A stretch of DNA of 64,000 nucleotides from Candidatus Methanoperedens sp. (GTDB lineage: Archaea; Halobacteriota; Methanosarcinia; Methanosarcinales; Methanoperedenaceae), in the NCBI GenBank assembly GCA_027460525.1, contig JAPZAS010000015.1, positions 124,001 through 188,000 of the forward strand. The letters run 5' to 3'. Shown one piece after another: positions 9,033-17,676 of this stretch. The first letter of the stretch is position 1. Each line of letters starts with the position of its first letter. A model generated the notes under the pieces. It worked only from the letters and a program-made list of their open reading frames with translations, made no database searches and was not told where the DNA came from. The position numbers and the translations under genes are program-made.

Positions 9033-10031
9033 ATGAGACTCAAAAAAATTTCATTAATCAGTCTTGGTATAATCTTTATTAGTACCTCATTTTATATTTC
9101 GACATTAATTTATACAAGCAATATTTCTGGATATTCACATTTTATTTCTGATTTCGAAAATATTAATTATAAGATTCATGAATTTCCTGATTATTCGTAC
9201 CTTGAATTCCCTAATTTTACATTTACTACTACTGGTGAGAACTCTACAATTTTACTTACTAATGATTTAAAGTCTAAGATAAATACCAATATAGGTTTAT
9301 TAAAAAATAATGAATTTTTACTCGTTGCATTTTCAAAAAAACCGATGGAAAATGGGCTTTATGCAATAGATAAAGTAACATTTTATCAGTCGCAGAGCAT
9401 TAAAGGGACATCAACAGGCTTATATGAAATAACAAATTTTGTAAAAGTCGATCAAACTTTTCTCACAAATCAGGAAATCTATAAAGTTATATCAATTCTT
9501 TTTTTCATAATTGGTTTTTCTATAATGAGTCTATACATCTTATCAGATAATTTAAATTCAGAAGGTTTTTCATCACTAGATAAAGGCAAATTTGACGAAG
9601 CTATCATTTCATGTACGAAAGCACTGGAGATTGACCCTGAAAATGAAGAGGTGTATATCAATTTAGGTAGAATATTTCTGAATCTACGAGAATTTGACAA
9701 AGCAAAAAAATACTATGATAAAGCGATAGAATTATTTCCCGAATCTCATACAGCTTGGGCTGAAAACGGATGGTTTTATTATCAAATTAATGATTTTGAT
9801 AATGCAATAAAATATTATAAAAAAGCAATTGAGTTAAATCCAGAATTGGATTGGGCATATTTTGATATGGCATGCGCATTTTCAATGAATAAAGATGTTG
9901 ATAATGCAGTTGATTCTTTAAAAAAAGCTATAAATTTATCTACGTATTATATATTTAGAGCAAGACATGATAAAGAATTAGATAATATTAGGAATAATCC
10001 AGAATTTATTAGTTTAATCAGGTTGCAATAA
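9033..10031 (+). CDS. membrane-anchored TPR protein
   Basis: A 332-residue protein with an N-terminal membrane span (about 5-25), an extracellular segment, a second span near residues 150-170 and a C-terminal block of tetratricopeptide repeats (about 185-330; for example FDEAIISCTKALEIDPENEE and FDNAIKYYKKAIELNPELDW). TPRs bind partner proteins. It overlaps no neighbour but follows the membrane gene at 8288 by 4 nt and shares its AT-rich composition. A predicted cytoplasmic TPR tail on a membrane protein is also seen at the C-terminus of the giant protein at 48860. Confidence 0.75.
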   Translation: MRLKKISLISLGIIFISTSFYISTLIYTSNISGYSHFISDFENINYKIHEFPDYSYLEFPNFTFTTTGENSTILLTNDLKSKINTNIGLLKNNEFLLVAFSKKPMENGLYAIDKVTFYQSQSIKGTSTGLYEITNFVKVDQTFLTNQEIYKVISILFFIIGFSIMSLYILSDNLNSEGFSSLDKGKFDEAIISCTKALEIDPENEEVYINLGRIFLNLREFDKAKKYYDKAIELFPESHTAWAENGWFYYQINDFDNAIKYYKKAIELNPELDWAYFDMACAFSMNKDVDNAVDSLKKAINLSTYYIFRARHDKELDNIRNNPEFISLIRLQ

Positions 10032-10093
10032 TGAATATTTCTCTACGGCAAAATGATTCTAATTGATTGATCCCATTAGTATTGTCTCTCAGG

Positions 10094-10117
10094 ATAACTA
10101 CCAACACGAATTGAAAC
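10094..10117 (+). repeat. solitary CRISPR-like repeat, copy 1
   Basis: 24 bp ending in CAACACGAATTGAAAC. The same 24 bp occurs at 17603-17626 with a single G/A difference and the same orientation. The ATTGAAAC end is common in archaeal CRISPR repeats. No second repeat at spacer distance and no cas gene is present, so it is either an orphan or decayed repeat, or another short dispersed element. Confidence 0.45.
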
Positions 10118-10143
10118 GGTCACTCCCCACCGGTCTTGCAGGT

Positions 10144-11184
10144 CTAAAGCTTAATGTCCTCGTTCTCCACCAGAATCCTGAACTCCTCAAGGCTGATGCG
10201 CCCGCTTTTCTTGAATCTCTCCTTGGCTTCCTCTCGTTTCCCTTCGTTCTTCTGCTCCTCTTTTGCTAACTGGATCTCCTTCATCTGCTCAAGATATATC
10301 CCAAGTTCATCCCTCAGTTTCGGGACTTCAGCCTTGATAGCTGCTATCTTCTTCCGCAGCGGCGCAATGCCTTTATATTTTTCAGATAACATGGAATGAT
10401 AGGAGTCGGCTTCCTTCCGGAGCGGGTCTATTTCATGATAAAAGGCAATCAGTTCCTCATGGTATTTCTGGGATTCCTGCGCAAGGGTTTGAATCTGCGC
10501 ATGCAAAGAATCCATATCCGTGTATATCACTTTGGCTTTGTTATACTCCACTGAAATCTCGCTGTGGATCTCGTTAGCCTTCTTTGTGGCTTCAAGCCTC
10601 TGGTTCAACTCGTTTAAACGGTTAAAAATGTTTATTTCATGCTCAAGTGGCAGGTCGGCTGTCAGAAAGAGGTTAAGCTCCTCTTCGTACGCTTTCCCGA
10701 GGGTTTCAAGCCTTCCGCGGGCTGTTTGATTCAGCTCGTCGCGGGTTTTCTTAAGTTCGCCGAGTTTTCCGCTAAATTCCTTCCCCTTGCTCCTGAGCTC
10801 GTCCCTCACGGCTTTCAATTCTGCAATCTTTGAATTGACTTCATCACGCTTTTTTCGAAGCTCCGATGCTTTTTGGGACATTTCCTTGATCTTCGCATTC
10901 AGACCATCGCGCTTGGCTTTTAATTCCCTGCCGCCTGTATTATGGAGCGAGATTTCCCGGAATATGCTTTTCAATTCCCTCTCGTTCTGCTCTATCCGCT
11001 GCCGCAGAAGGTTGATTTTTTCCTTTAATTCCCGCTCTGAAAGCTTGGGATATACCCTGACCTCCTCGACCTTGATATCCTGCGCCTGTTCAATGACCGG
11101 TTCGGCGGGAGTCTCAATAGGAGCCTCTACAGGAGCCTCATCTGGAGTCGCAACATGAACTTCCTCGGCAGCCTGTACCTGCAT
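10144..11184 (-). CDS. long coiled-coil protein (COG1340-like)
   Basis: A largely coiled-coil protein of about 346 residues with heptad-rich segments from residue 45 to the C-terminus and a low-complexity Ala/Pro/Glu N-terminus (EAPVEAPIETPAEPV). It resembles the archaeal COG1340 coiled-coil family, sometimes misannotated as phosphoserine phosphatase; function unknown. The frame is open to an ATG at 11259, but that would overlap the upstream coiled-coil gene by 65 nt, so I prefer the Met at 11184, 10 nt after the upstream stop. It is last in a minus-strand run from MCM (12225-14312) through DUF424 and the coiled-coil gene at 11195. Confidence 0.78.
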   Translation of the reverse strand: MQVQAAEEVHVATPDEAPVEAPIETPAEPVIEQAQDIKVEEVRVYPKLSERELKEKINLLRQRIEQNERELKSIFREISLHNTGGRELKAKRDGLNAKIKEMSQKASELRKKRDEVNSKIAELKAVRDELRSKGKEFSGKLGELKKTRDELNQTARGRLETLGKAYEEELNLFLTADLPLEHEINIFNRLNELNQRLEATKKANEIHSEISVEYNKAKVIYTDMDSLHAQIQTLAQESQKYHEELIAFYHEIDPLRKEADSYHSMLSEKYKGIAPLRKKIAAIKAEVPKLRDELGIYLEQMKEIQLAKEEQKNEGKREEAKERFKKSGRISLEEFRILVENEDIKL

Positions 11185-11194
11185 ATTCTCGGAT

Positions 11195-11854
11195 TCAACC
11201 AACGTTAATCCCACCTTTTTGTTTTTCCCAGTAGGCAAGAGCATTGTTATGGCTTTCAATCCTTCGTTTTAACCAGTTATGCCTGCCCTCAATATCACCC
11301 TTTTGCTTATCATAATCCCTGGCAGAACTGGTATCCTGCTTCGGTTTATTCTGAATGGATATCAGTTCTTTATGGGAAGCGTTGGCTTCATTTAATTTAT
11401 CTTCAACCCCTTTGCATGTAACAGTCATTCCTGCTCTTTTGGCTGCAGATTCGAAATTATAAAGTAGTTTTTTTATCTCCGCTATCGTTCTTTCTTCATC
11501 CTCGATATTTTTTGAACTTTGAAGCCTTTTCTCAAACTCTTCTATCCTGCTGCCCAGCCGTGTTATATCCGCAACGCCGGCATTCTTAGCAGCTCGCATC
11601 TTTCCAAGTACATCGCTGAATATCTCTTCCCTTTGTTTTTTCGCCTGGTGGAAAAGGAAATAATATTTCTCATTCAAGACTTCGATTCTGGTTTCTGTGG
11701 CTTCTACCTCTTTTTTAATCGTATCAGCCTGCTGTTTAACAGCACTTAGCTTACTTTCAAGCTCTGAAAACTCAGAATTAAATGCCTCAAGAAACCGATT
11801 ATGCTTATCAATAACCATTTCGATCAATCTATTGCTTTCAATCATTTCTGTCAT
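11195..11854 (-). CDS. coiled-coil protein, function unknown
   Basis: A 219-residue, almost entirely helical coiled-coil protein with no recognisable catalytic domain. It lies directly upstream of the second coiled-coil gene, so the two products may interact. It is separated from DUF424 by a 77-nt spacer filled with three hairpins (see 11852-11931), which suggests separate control or RNA processing. Confidence 0.7.
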   Translation of the reverse strand: MTEMIESNRLIEMVIDKHNRFLEAFNSEFSELESKLSAVKQQADTIKKEVEATETRIEVLNEKYYFLFHQAKKQREEIFSDVLGKMRAAKNAGVADITRLGSRIEEFEKRLQSSKNIEDEERTIAEIKKLLYNFESAAKRAGMTVTCKGVEDKLNEANASHKELISIQNKPKQDTSSARDYDKQKGDIEGRHNWLKRRIESHNNALAYWEKQKGGINVG

Positions 11855-11931
11855 AAAGGGTTACACCCCTTTATGATGTATAGGGGTATGGCGCATACCC
11901 CCTTCTTTTGATAAACCTTCCTTAAAGGTTT
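11852..11931 (-). other. three consecutive perfect hairpins between DUF424 and coiled-coil genes
   Basis: Three inverted repeats fill the intergenic spacer: CATAAAGGG/CCCTTTATG (11852-11875, 6-nt loop), GGGGTATG/CATACCCC (11883-11901, 3-nt loop) and AAACCTT/AAGGTTT (11913-11931, 5-nt loop). The last one abuts the DUF424 stop and the first overlaps the start codon of the downstream gene, so it could hide its ribosome site. Possible roles are terminator, RNA processing site or translational switch. Confidence 0.6.
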
Positions 11932-12228
11932 TCATAGCTTCACCATCTGGGCATGGGGGATGCCTTCGATAAATATAATAGTATCAGGGTCGATGCAGCC
12001 GCATTCAACCGCGCAGGCTATTGATTTTTCACCTGCGATGTTTGCGATTGTTGCACAGGAGAGAGCTTCTCTTACTTCCTCTTCCCAAACATCTTCACCT
12101 TTATAGAAACCTTCATCCAGCCGAAGTACAAGCTTGCCTTCCCTGAACTTTTTTCCGACAATATTCTTATCGCAGACTGCCACGATGAGCTGTCCATCCG
12201 TGTCGTATTTTTTCATATACATGTTCAA
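11932..12228 (-). CDS. DUF424 family protein
   Basis: A 98-residue archaeal protein matching DUF424 in size and motifs (CDKNIVGKKFREGKLVLRLD, and IACAVECGCIDPDTIIFIEG near the C-terminus). Its molecular function is not established. The TTG start overlaps the MCM stop as TTGA; Met at residue 3 or 5 is an alternative start. Linkage to mcm suggests translational coupling with replication genes. Confidence 0.85.
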   Translation of the reverse strand: MNMYMKKYDTDGQLIVAVCDKNIVGKKFREGKLVLRLDEGFYKGEDVWEEEVREALSCATIANIAGEKSIACAVECGCIDPDTIIFIEGIPHAQMVKL

Positions 12229-14312
12229 ACAACCTTGTAGCGATCATTGCTGCTCGGTTCAATTATTTCTCCAACCTGTTTTAATTTTTGTATCATGTCT
12301 TCAACAGTATCTTTCTTGATGCCTGATTCTTCTGCCTTTGATATAATCTCTTCCAGGGGTACTGCACTCTTATATTCTTCCTGAAGCTCCCTGATAATCT
12401 CTTTCAATATCTTAACCTTATCGCGCTGGCTCTTACCCATCCCCACATTGATGATATCTGAATCCAGTTTCCCCGTCTCAGGGTCTGTCATGACCTGTTT
12501 CAGGCTTGCCATAACGATTCGGATGACCCTTGTAGTATCCTCAGTGGTTATGATACTGCTCAAACGAACGCGTGCGCTGGCTTCAGCAAGACGGACAAGG
12601 GCTTCGAGCTGGCGGGCGGTCACAGGCACCGGGGAATTGGGGTCTTCTCCCTGTTTTCGCAGGCCGAGATAGAAGTCTATCAACTGCTTTCTTGCATCGT
12701 CCTGGATGATGGGAAAGATATTCCTCTTTGTATAAGCGATGTATTTCCGCAGCATCTCCGAATCTATGACCGGCTGGATGACCTCCATGGCTATATTTAT
12801 TTCTTCCTGGCTTATGCCGGAATTAATGATACTGTCCTTTCTCAAAGCAAGCTCGCCTGCATAATGGGCTTTCAGGATATGTTCTGCAATTGCAGTATCC
12901 CTGCTTACCTGAGGTTCATCCGTGAGGATGAAAATCAAATCAAACCGCGACAGAAGGGAAGGAGGCATATTGATCTGCTTTGCTATAGGTTCGTACATGT
13001 CAAACCTTCCGAACTTTGGATTTGCAGCCCCGAGGAGAGCACATCGTGATTTCAATGTTGCCATGATGCCTGCTTTTGCAATGCTTATGGTCTGCTGCTC
13101 CATAGCCTCGTGCATGGAACTGCGGTCGTCGGGGTCCATCTTATCAAGTTCGTCCACGCAGGCAAGACCCATATCTGCTAATACAAGCGCTCCGGCTTCA
13201 AGCGTCCATCTCCCTTCTCCGAACTCGTCCTTGACCGCTGTCGCTGTGAGACCTGCCGAGGTCGAGCTTTTACCGCTTGTGTATATGCCGCGCGGCGCAA
13301 GCTTCACGGCATAGCGCAGCAGTTGCGATTTTGCCACACCCGGGTCGCCCACAAGAAGGACATGTATATCGCCGCGTATGCGGGCACCGTCTGGCAGGTT
13401 TTTCGGAAGGCCTGAAAAAAGCTGAAGCGCCATGGCTTCCTTGACTTCCTCATAGCCATAAATCGAAGGGGCTATCGAATATATTATCTTGTCGTAAACC
13501 TTGGAGTCTTTTCCAAGGGCAATAATTTTCTCGATATCCTCATTTGATAACTCGATCTCCTCAAACTCCTTGTCCTCTATCTCGATTGATATTCCATCAA
13601 GCACAAGATCGAAGTATGTACTTTTCCCATGCGGGGTACTTCTCTGGTATGAGCGCAATATCCCGGAGACTACAACGCGGTCTCCAGGCGATACGATTCC
13701 TGCAAGGTCATCGTCAACATCCACATCCAGCGTCTGGGGCTGCTCTCCCCCGCGGAGTTCGTCGGGTGATTCCTGCACCCGAAGCTTCTGTGCATCAATA
13801 AATTCTGATTCTTCGTGTACGAGTTTAAATGGACCTTTTCTCCCGCAAGCCTCGCTTTCACATTCAAAAGGCTCAACGAATTTACCTTCAGCCTGCGGCA
13901 CTGACGTGACGTTCCCGCATCTCTGGCATTTGAAAGCGGCAGTGATTATCTTGGGCCTTACCTCTGTGGCTTTCCTGATAAGACCTGATACTGCTATGAA
14001 CTGGTTGATGTTTTCGCTTCGGAGTTCCCTTATCTGGATGCGTTCAGGAAGCTTGATAATCCGGACATGGGTGTTGGTAAATATGACATCAGCAGGCAGG
14101 TCAATTGCATTGAGCGCCTCGTTTGCATGTTTTACTACAGGGTCGGGATGCTCAAGTAACTCCCGTGCCAGCTCCATATCGTACCTCTCAAGGTCAGGAA
14201 ACTGGATAAACAGGGTGCGTTTTTCCGGGTAATCCTTGGCAAGCTCAAGTATGTTCTCCCAGTAATAACGCTTGAAGAAATCTTCCCATACCTGATTCGA
14301 TGATTGTGCCAT
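12225..14312 (-). CDS. mcm: replicative DNA helicase MCM
   Basis: The archaeal replicative helicase, an ATP-driven hexamer that unwinds DNA at forks. The 695-residue protein shows the N-terminal domain with a zinc motif (Cys129, 132, 151, 156), Walker A GDPGVAKS (322-329), Walker B LACVDELDKM (Asp387-Glu388), the arginine finger SRFD (455-458), and a C-terminal winged helix. Length is normal, so no intein is present. It is transcribed with DUF424, whose start overlaps the MCM stop. Confidence 0.98.
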   Translation of the reverse strand: MAQSSNQVWEDFFKRYYWENILELAKDYPEKRTLFIQFPDLERYDMELARELLEHPDPVVKHANEALNAIDLPADVIFTNTHVRIIKLPERIQIRELRSENINQFIAVSGLIRKATEVRPKIITAAFKCQRCGNVTSVPQAEGKFVEPFECESEACGRKGPFKLVHEESEFIDAQKLRVQESPDELRGGEQPQTLDVDVDDDLAGIVSPGDRVVVSGILRSYQRSTPHGKSTYFDLVLDGISIEIEDKEFEEIELSNEDIEKIIALGKDSKVYDKIIYSIAPSIYGYEEVKEAMALQLFSGLPKNLPDGARIRGDIHVLLVGDPGVAKSQLLRYAVKLAPRGIYTSGKSSTSAGLTATAVKDEFGEGRWTLEAGALVLADMGLACVDELDKMDPDDRSSMHEAMEQQTISIAKAGIMATLKSRCALLGAANPKFGRFDMYEPIAKQINMPPSLLSRFDLIFILTDEPQVSRDTAIAEHILKAHYAGELALRKDSIINSGISQEEINIAMEVIQPVIDSEMLRKYIAYTKRNIFPIIQDDARKQLIDFYLGLRKQGEDPNSPVPVTARQLEALVRLAEASARVRLSSIITTEDTTRVIRIVMASLKQVMTDPETGKLDSDIINVGMGKSQRDKVKILKEIIRELQEEYKSAVPLEEIISKAEESGIKKDTVEDMIQKLKQVGEIIEPSSNDRYKVV

Positions 14313-14377
14313 TTGGAACTATTAAAGCCCGAAAGGTACATCAAGGTTTCGAGCCAAATTATACTTGAGGTTAGATT

Positions 14378-14971
14378 ATGTCAATTAAGATAAATTTCAA
14401 TGGCGTAAACCATCTTGCAATGGCAACCGGAGATATGGATAGGACAATACGTTTCTGGAGGGATTTGCTTGGCATGAGGCTCGTGGCAGGGCTTGGGCAG
14501 CCGGGCTACAGGCATTACTTTTTTGAGATATCGCCGAGTGACCTGATAGCGTTTTTTGAGTGGGAAGGGGTTGAACCCATGATAAAAAAGGAACACGGCA
14601 GACCTGTCAGCGGAAGGTTCGGTTTTGACCATGTTTCTTTTGGCGTTGAGGAGGAAGAAGACCTCTGGAACCTGAAAGCAAAACTTGAAGCCGCAGGATT
14701 CCCGGTATCGGAAGTGATAGACCATGGTTTTATCCATTCCATTTACGCCTACGACCCGAATAATATCCCAATAGAATTCAGCCATAACGTGAGCGGGATT
14801 GATGTCAGGAGGGAACCGAGAATGGGGGATATCAAGCCCACAAAAGCCGCACTTGAGGGTTCGGAGCCGCTGGATAAATGGCCGGAAGTCAAACGCATTA
14901 CCCCGCTTGGGGACAGGATTGTCTATCGTGGTGTGGGAAGCGAGCTTTTCCACGGGTATGAAAAGAGGTGA
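14378..14971 (+). CDS. VOC (glyoxalase/dioxygenase fold) family protein
   Basis: A 197-residue vicinal-oxygen-chelate protein. The two beta-alpha-beta-beta-beta halves are visible: VNHLAMATGDMDRTIRFWRD with the metal-ligand His, and FDHVSFGVEEEEDLW with YAYDPNNIPIEFS near the end of the second half. His, His and Glu ligands fit glyoxalase I or extradiol dioxygenase folds, but the substrate cannot be named. A 50-residue C-terminal extension (EPLDKWPEVKRITPLGDRIV) is outside the usual fold. It diverges from mcm. Confidence 0.85.
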   Translation: MSIKINFNGVNHLAMATGDMDRTIRFWRDLLGMRLVAGLGQPGYRHYFFEISPSDLIAFFEWEGVEPMIKKEHGRPVSGRFGFDHVSFGVEEEEDLWNLKAKLEAAGFPVSEVIDHGFIHSIYAYDPNNIPIEFSHNVSGIDVRREPRMGDIKPTKAALEGSEPLDKWPEVKRITPLGDRIVYRGVGSELFHGYEKR

Positions 14972-15091
14972 AAATCGGGTTCAGGCAAACTCCGCAGCTC
15001 TTCAGCTAACTAAAATTATATGCATCTTTTTTTTCAGAAGCATGTATGTTATCTAAGAAGAATAGCAGAGTGTCAGGACAAATTAAAAAGA

Positions 15092-15301
15092 TTATTCTTC
15101 TGGAGTTTCTTCTTCCGGAGTTGCCAGTGAAGCCAAATATTCCTCATATGTTTCATTTGGTCTTCTTGTAAATACAATCGTTGTATCTTTATGTTCTTTC
15201 TTTCCAGAACCAGAACTTCTTGAAATCCATCCACTTTTCTGTTTCTTCTTTTCTCCGCTTAATTTCTGGTGTTTTGAAGATGTTTGGTTTTTGTCGCTCA
15301 T
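15092..15301 (-). CDS. small basic protein with acidic tail, unknown
   Basis: A 69-residue protein. The first 40 residues are rich in Lys, Ser and Gly, followed by TTIVFTRRPNETYEEYLASL and an acidic end (PEEETPEE). The composition looks coding and the start follows a weak purine stretch. No family recognised; a nucleic-acid-binding role is only suggested by charge. It sits alone in a 900-bp gap. Confidence 0.5.
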   Translation of the reverse strand: MSDKNQTSSKHQKLSGEKKKQKSGWISRSSGSGKKEHKDTTIVFTRRPNETYEEYLASLATPEEETPEE

Positions 15302-15850
15302 AATTTACTTTCTATAACATGTTTGGTTTGTGAAGCTATAAAGAATATCCTGGATATTACGAGACCGTTACAATATGTGTTGGTAAATTGAAATGACCTT
15401 GAATGAATGTTTTGGTGGGGCAGGCGCACATTCGCTTTTGCGTGCTCCATTTAGGGCGGGGGGGCGCAATCCTAATGATTTGTGAGTGATGCAACGGCGA
15501 TAAGTTGCCCTTAGGCGGAGCGTGTTTTGATGGATGTTATCGCAATGAATCCCAGGCAATCGTTTTAGTTGAGCAACTTAAAACACCTATTGTGAACGGA
15601 AAAAAGCGACGCTGCGCAGTTCGCAGGGTCGCCCAACCTCCCCACGCTTCGGGGCGCTCACGTCTTGGCTCATATACAATAACTGACCGTCAAGATGGGG
15701 AGATGGATATTTTACCTCAAAAAAGCCTTCGGCAAAATCCATAGTTTTTAATATTTATTATGAAGTATATAATTAGATATCTAATAAGCAGAACGATTAA
15801 TAAAAAAATAAAATTTGACAGGTATCAAACCTGTCAAACTGGTCTCAAAA
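15302..15850. other. 549-bp intergenic region without a convincing gene
   Basis: It holds the second copy of the GC-rich repeat (15421-15472). A G+C-rich block around 15600-15670 (AAGCGACGCTGCGCAGTTCG, then CCTCCCCACGCTTCGGGGCG) may be remnant mobile DNA, but no protein reading is supported on either strand. The end (15730-15850) is AT-rich and lies downstream of the YadA-like gene. Confidence 0.5.
15421..15472. repeat. GC-rich dispersed repeat, copy 2
   Basis: Matches 8192-8240 over about 50 bp (GGCGCACATTCGCTTT, GCTCCATTTAGG, G-run, CAATCC) in the same orientation, with single-base indels in the T-run and G-run. Both copies lie in intergenic DNA. Confidence 0.6.
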
Positions 15851-15887
15851 TTAGAGAGAACACTTTGAACTCTTATTGGTGCTTCCT

Positions 15888-17240
15888 CTATCGACTTGAG
15901 AAAAATTGACCAGTATATACCGTCCCGGTAGTACCCGCCGCCCAATTGTAGAATCCAGGTGCACTACTCTGATAGCCTCCACTGACCGATGAATAGAAAC
16001 CGCTGGCTGTATTATAGATGCCTCCACTGACCGAGGAAAAGTCACCGCTGGCGTTATTACCTCCGCCTCCACTGACCGATGAATAGAAACTGCTGGCTGT
16101 ATTATAGATGCCTCCACTGACCGAGGAAAAGTCACCGCTGGCGTTATTACTTCCGCCTCCACTGACCAATGAATAGACACCGCTGGCTGTATTAGAGTGG
16201 CCTGCACTGACCGATGCATAGTCACCGCTGGCTGTATTAGTATAGCCTCCACTGACAGATGATAGATAACCGCTGGCGTTATTACCTCCGCCTCCACTGA
16301 CAGATGATAGATAACCGCTGGCGTTATTACCTCCGCCTCCACTGACCGATGCAACGAGGCCGCTGGCTGTATTTTGGACGCCTCCACTGACCGATGCCAA
16401 GGGACCTGAAATATTATTATACCCACCAGCAACGAGACCACCATAACTCAAGTAATTATTATATTTGCCTAAAATCAGATTATTGGAGCCTGTTCTACTA
16501 TCACCAATTCCCCGAAGTTCGTTGTAGCCGATAATAAGGTTGCCAAGACCATTGACTGCACCGTCGGTACTGCCGCTTCCACTTTCTATATGGAGATTGG
16601 CGCCTCTAATATGTATATCATTTCCGGTACGTGTGACCCCTTGAAACGTTGATTGGAGCGTGGTTACATTCGCTTGAAGAGTAGTTACCTGTCCTTGGAG
16701 TGCAGTTATATCCCCTTGTCCTTGGAGTGCAGTTACTTGCCCTTGGAGCGTGGTTACATTCGCTTGAAGAGTAGTTACCTGTCCTTGGAGTGCAGTTACT
16801 TGCCCTTGGAGCGTGGTTACATTATTTTGAAGAGTAGTCACTTGCCCTTCGAGCGCAGTTTCTTGTCCTTGGAGCGTGGTTACATTATTTTGAAGAGTGG
16901 TTACTTGCCCTTCGAGCGTAGTTTCTTGTCCTTGGAGCGTGGTTACATTATTTTGAAGAGTGGTTACTTGCCCTTGAAGCGTAGTTACCTGCGTTTGAAG
17001 TGCATTGACTGTGTTGTTATCATAGAAACCTATAACAACGTCACTTTTTGAACACGGCTTTATTGGTGACGCTCCGCCATTAATATTATATAACGTGCCA
17101 TCATGGACTTTAAGGCATCCGGTAAACTGTCCAGGGTCTGCCAAAGCTGGAGTTGATACCAGAATAGCAAGCAACATTGGCATCAACAAACGCAAACTTC
17201 GTCTCTTTATTCTATTCTTCTTTCCATTTAAATTTTCCAT
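15888..17240 (-). CDS. YadA/Hia-like stalk-and-head surface protein
   Basis: A 450-residue secreted protein. After a basic N-terminus and signal peptide (about 17-35, ending STPALA) comes a short domain with two cysteines, then a coiled-coil stalk of exact heptads (VTTLQGQ, VTTLQNN, ETTLEGQ) of about 110 residues, then a domain with about ten repeats of roughly 14 residues such as SSVSGGGGNNASGD and SVSGGIYNTASGFY. These repeats match the left-handed beta-roll head of trimeric autotransporter adhesins and phage fibres. There is no outer-membrane barrel or other anchor, and the order is stalk then head. The start at 17240 is supported by AAAGGAGG 6 nt upstream. A role in attachment is inferred. 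Confidence 0.75.
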   Translation of the reverse strand: MENLNGKKNRIKRRSLRLLMPMLLAILVSTPALADPGQFTGCLKVHDGTLYNINGGASPIKPCSKSDVVIGFYDNNTVNALQTQVTTLQGQVTTLQNNVTTLQGQETTLEGQVTTLQNNVTTLQGQETALEGQVTTLQNNVTTLQGQVTALQGQVTTLQANVTTLQGQVTALQGQGDITALQGQVTTLQANVTTLQSTFQGVTRTGNDIHIRGANLHIESGSGSTDGAVNGLGNLIIGYNELRGIGDSRTGSNNLILGKYNNYLSYGGLVAGGYNNISGPLASVSGGVQNTASGLVASVSGGGGNNASGYLSSVSGGGGNNASGYLSSVSGGYTNTASGDYASVSAGHSNTASGVYSLVSGGGSNNASGDFSSVSGGIYNTASSFYSSVSGGGGNNASGDFSSVSGGIYNTASGFYSSVSGGYQSSAPGFYNWAAGTTGTVYTGQFFSSR

Positions 17241-17602
17241 ATGTTTTCCTCCTTTCTTCGAATATTTACTTTTCAGCAAGGCTCACCTACGGCTTGCCCT
17301 GTATCATTTCGCTCTTCAGCACTCAATTGATGCACTCACCACACCACCATGATGGCAAATCCCCCGTGCATCTCGGATTTTAAAGCGTGGTTTTACTACT
17401 TATCCATGACACAAATACTTTGATGCCCTCTTTTTTGATTGACAACATAACTGCCAAAATACCCAAGGAACGAAAGTATAAAAACTTTTTGAAATAATTC
17501 AAAAGATATGGTATATAGCGTAATAATAAATTGCAGTTTGATAAGGATAGCATAAACATAACTTCAATCGACCGTATTTATGGTAATATATTGCACATTG
17601 AC

Positions 17603-17626
17603 ATAACTACCAACACAAATTGAAAC
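17603..17626 (+). repeat. solitary CRISPR-like repeat, copy 2
   Basis: Same 24-bp element as 10094-10117 (here CAACACAAATTGAAAC at the end), one mismatch, same strand. It lies in the AT-rich leader upstream of the CYTH gene. The rest of 17241-17602 is AT-rich non-coding DNA with the YadA-like gene promoter presumably inside it. Confidence 0.45.
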
Positions 17627-17676
17627 CGTCTCAAAAAATAAACGATTTTATATATCGTCACGACAAACAAACACCA

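Noticed and set aside
12225-14312. Possible intein in MCM, a frequent insertion site
   Set aside because: The protein has normal length and uninterrupted Walker A, Walker B and arginine-finger regions.
15851-16444. Open frame with HRSVEAEVITPAV repeats
   Set aside because: Shifted frame of the YadA-like head repeats; the sense frame has a signal peptide and Shine-Dalgarno.
16653-17051. Open frame on the plus strand with regular Leu/Tyr/Ser repeats
   Set aside because: It is the antisense of the VTTLQGQ heptads of the YadA-like gene; periodic DNA keeps all frames open.
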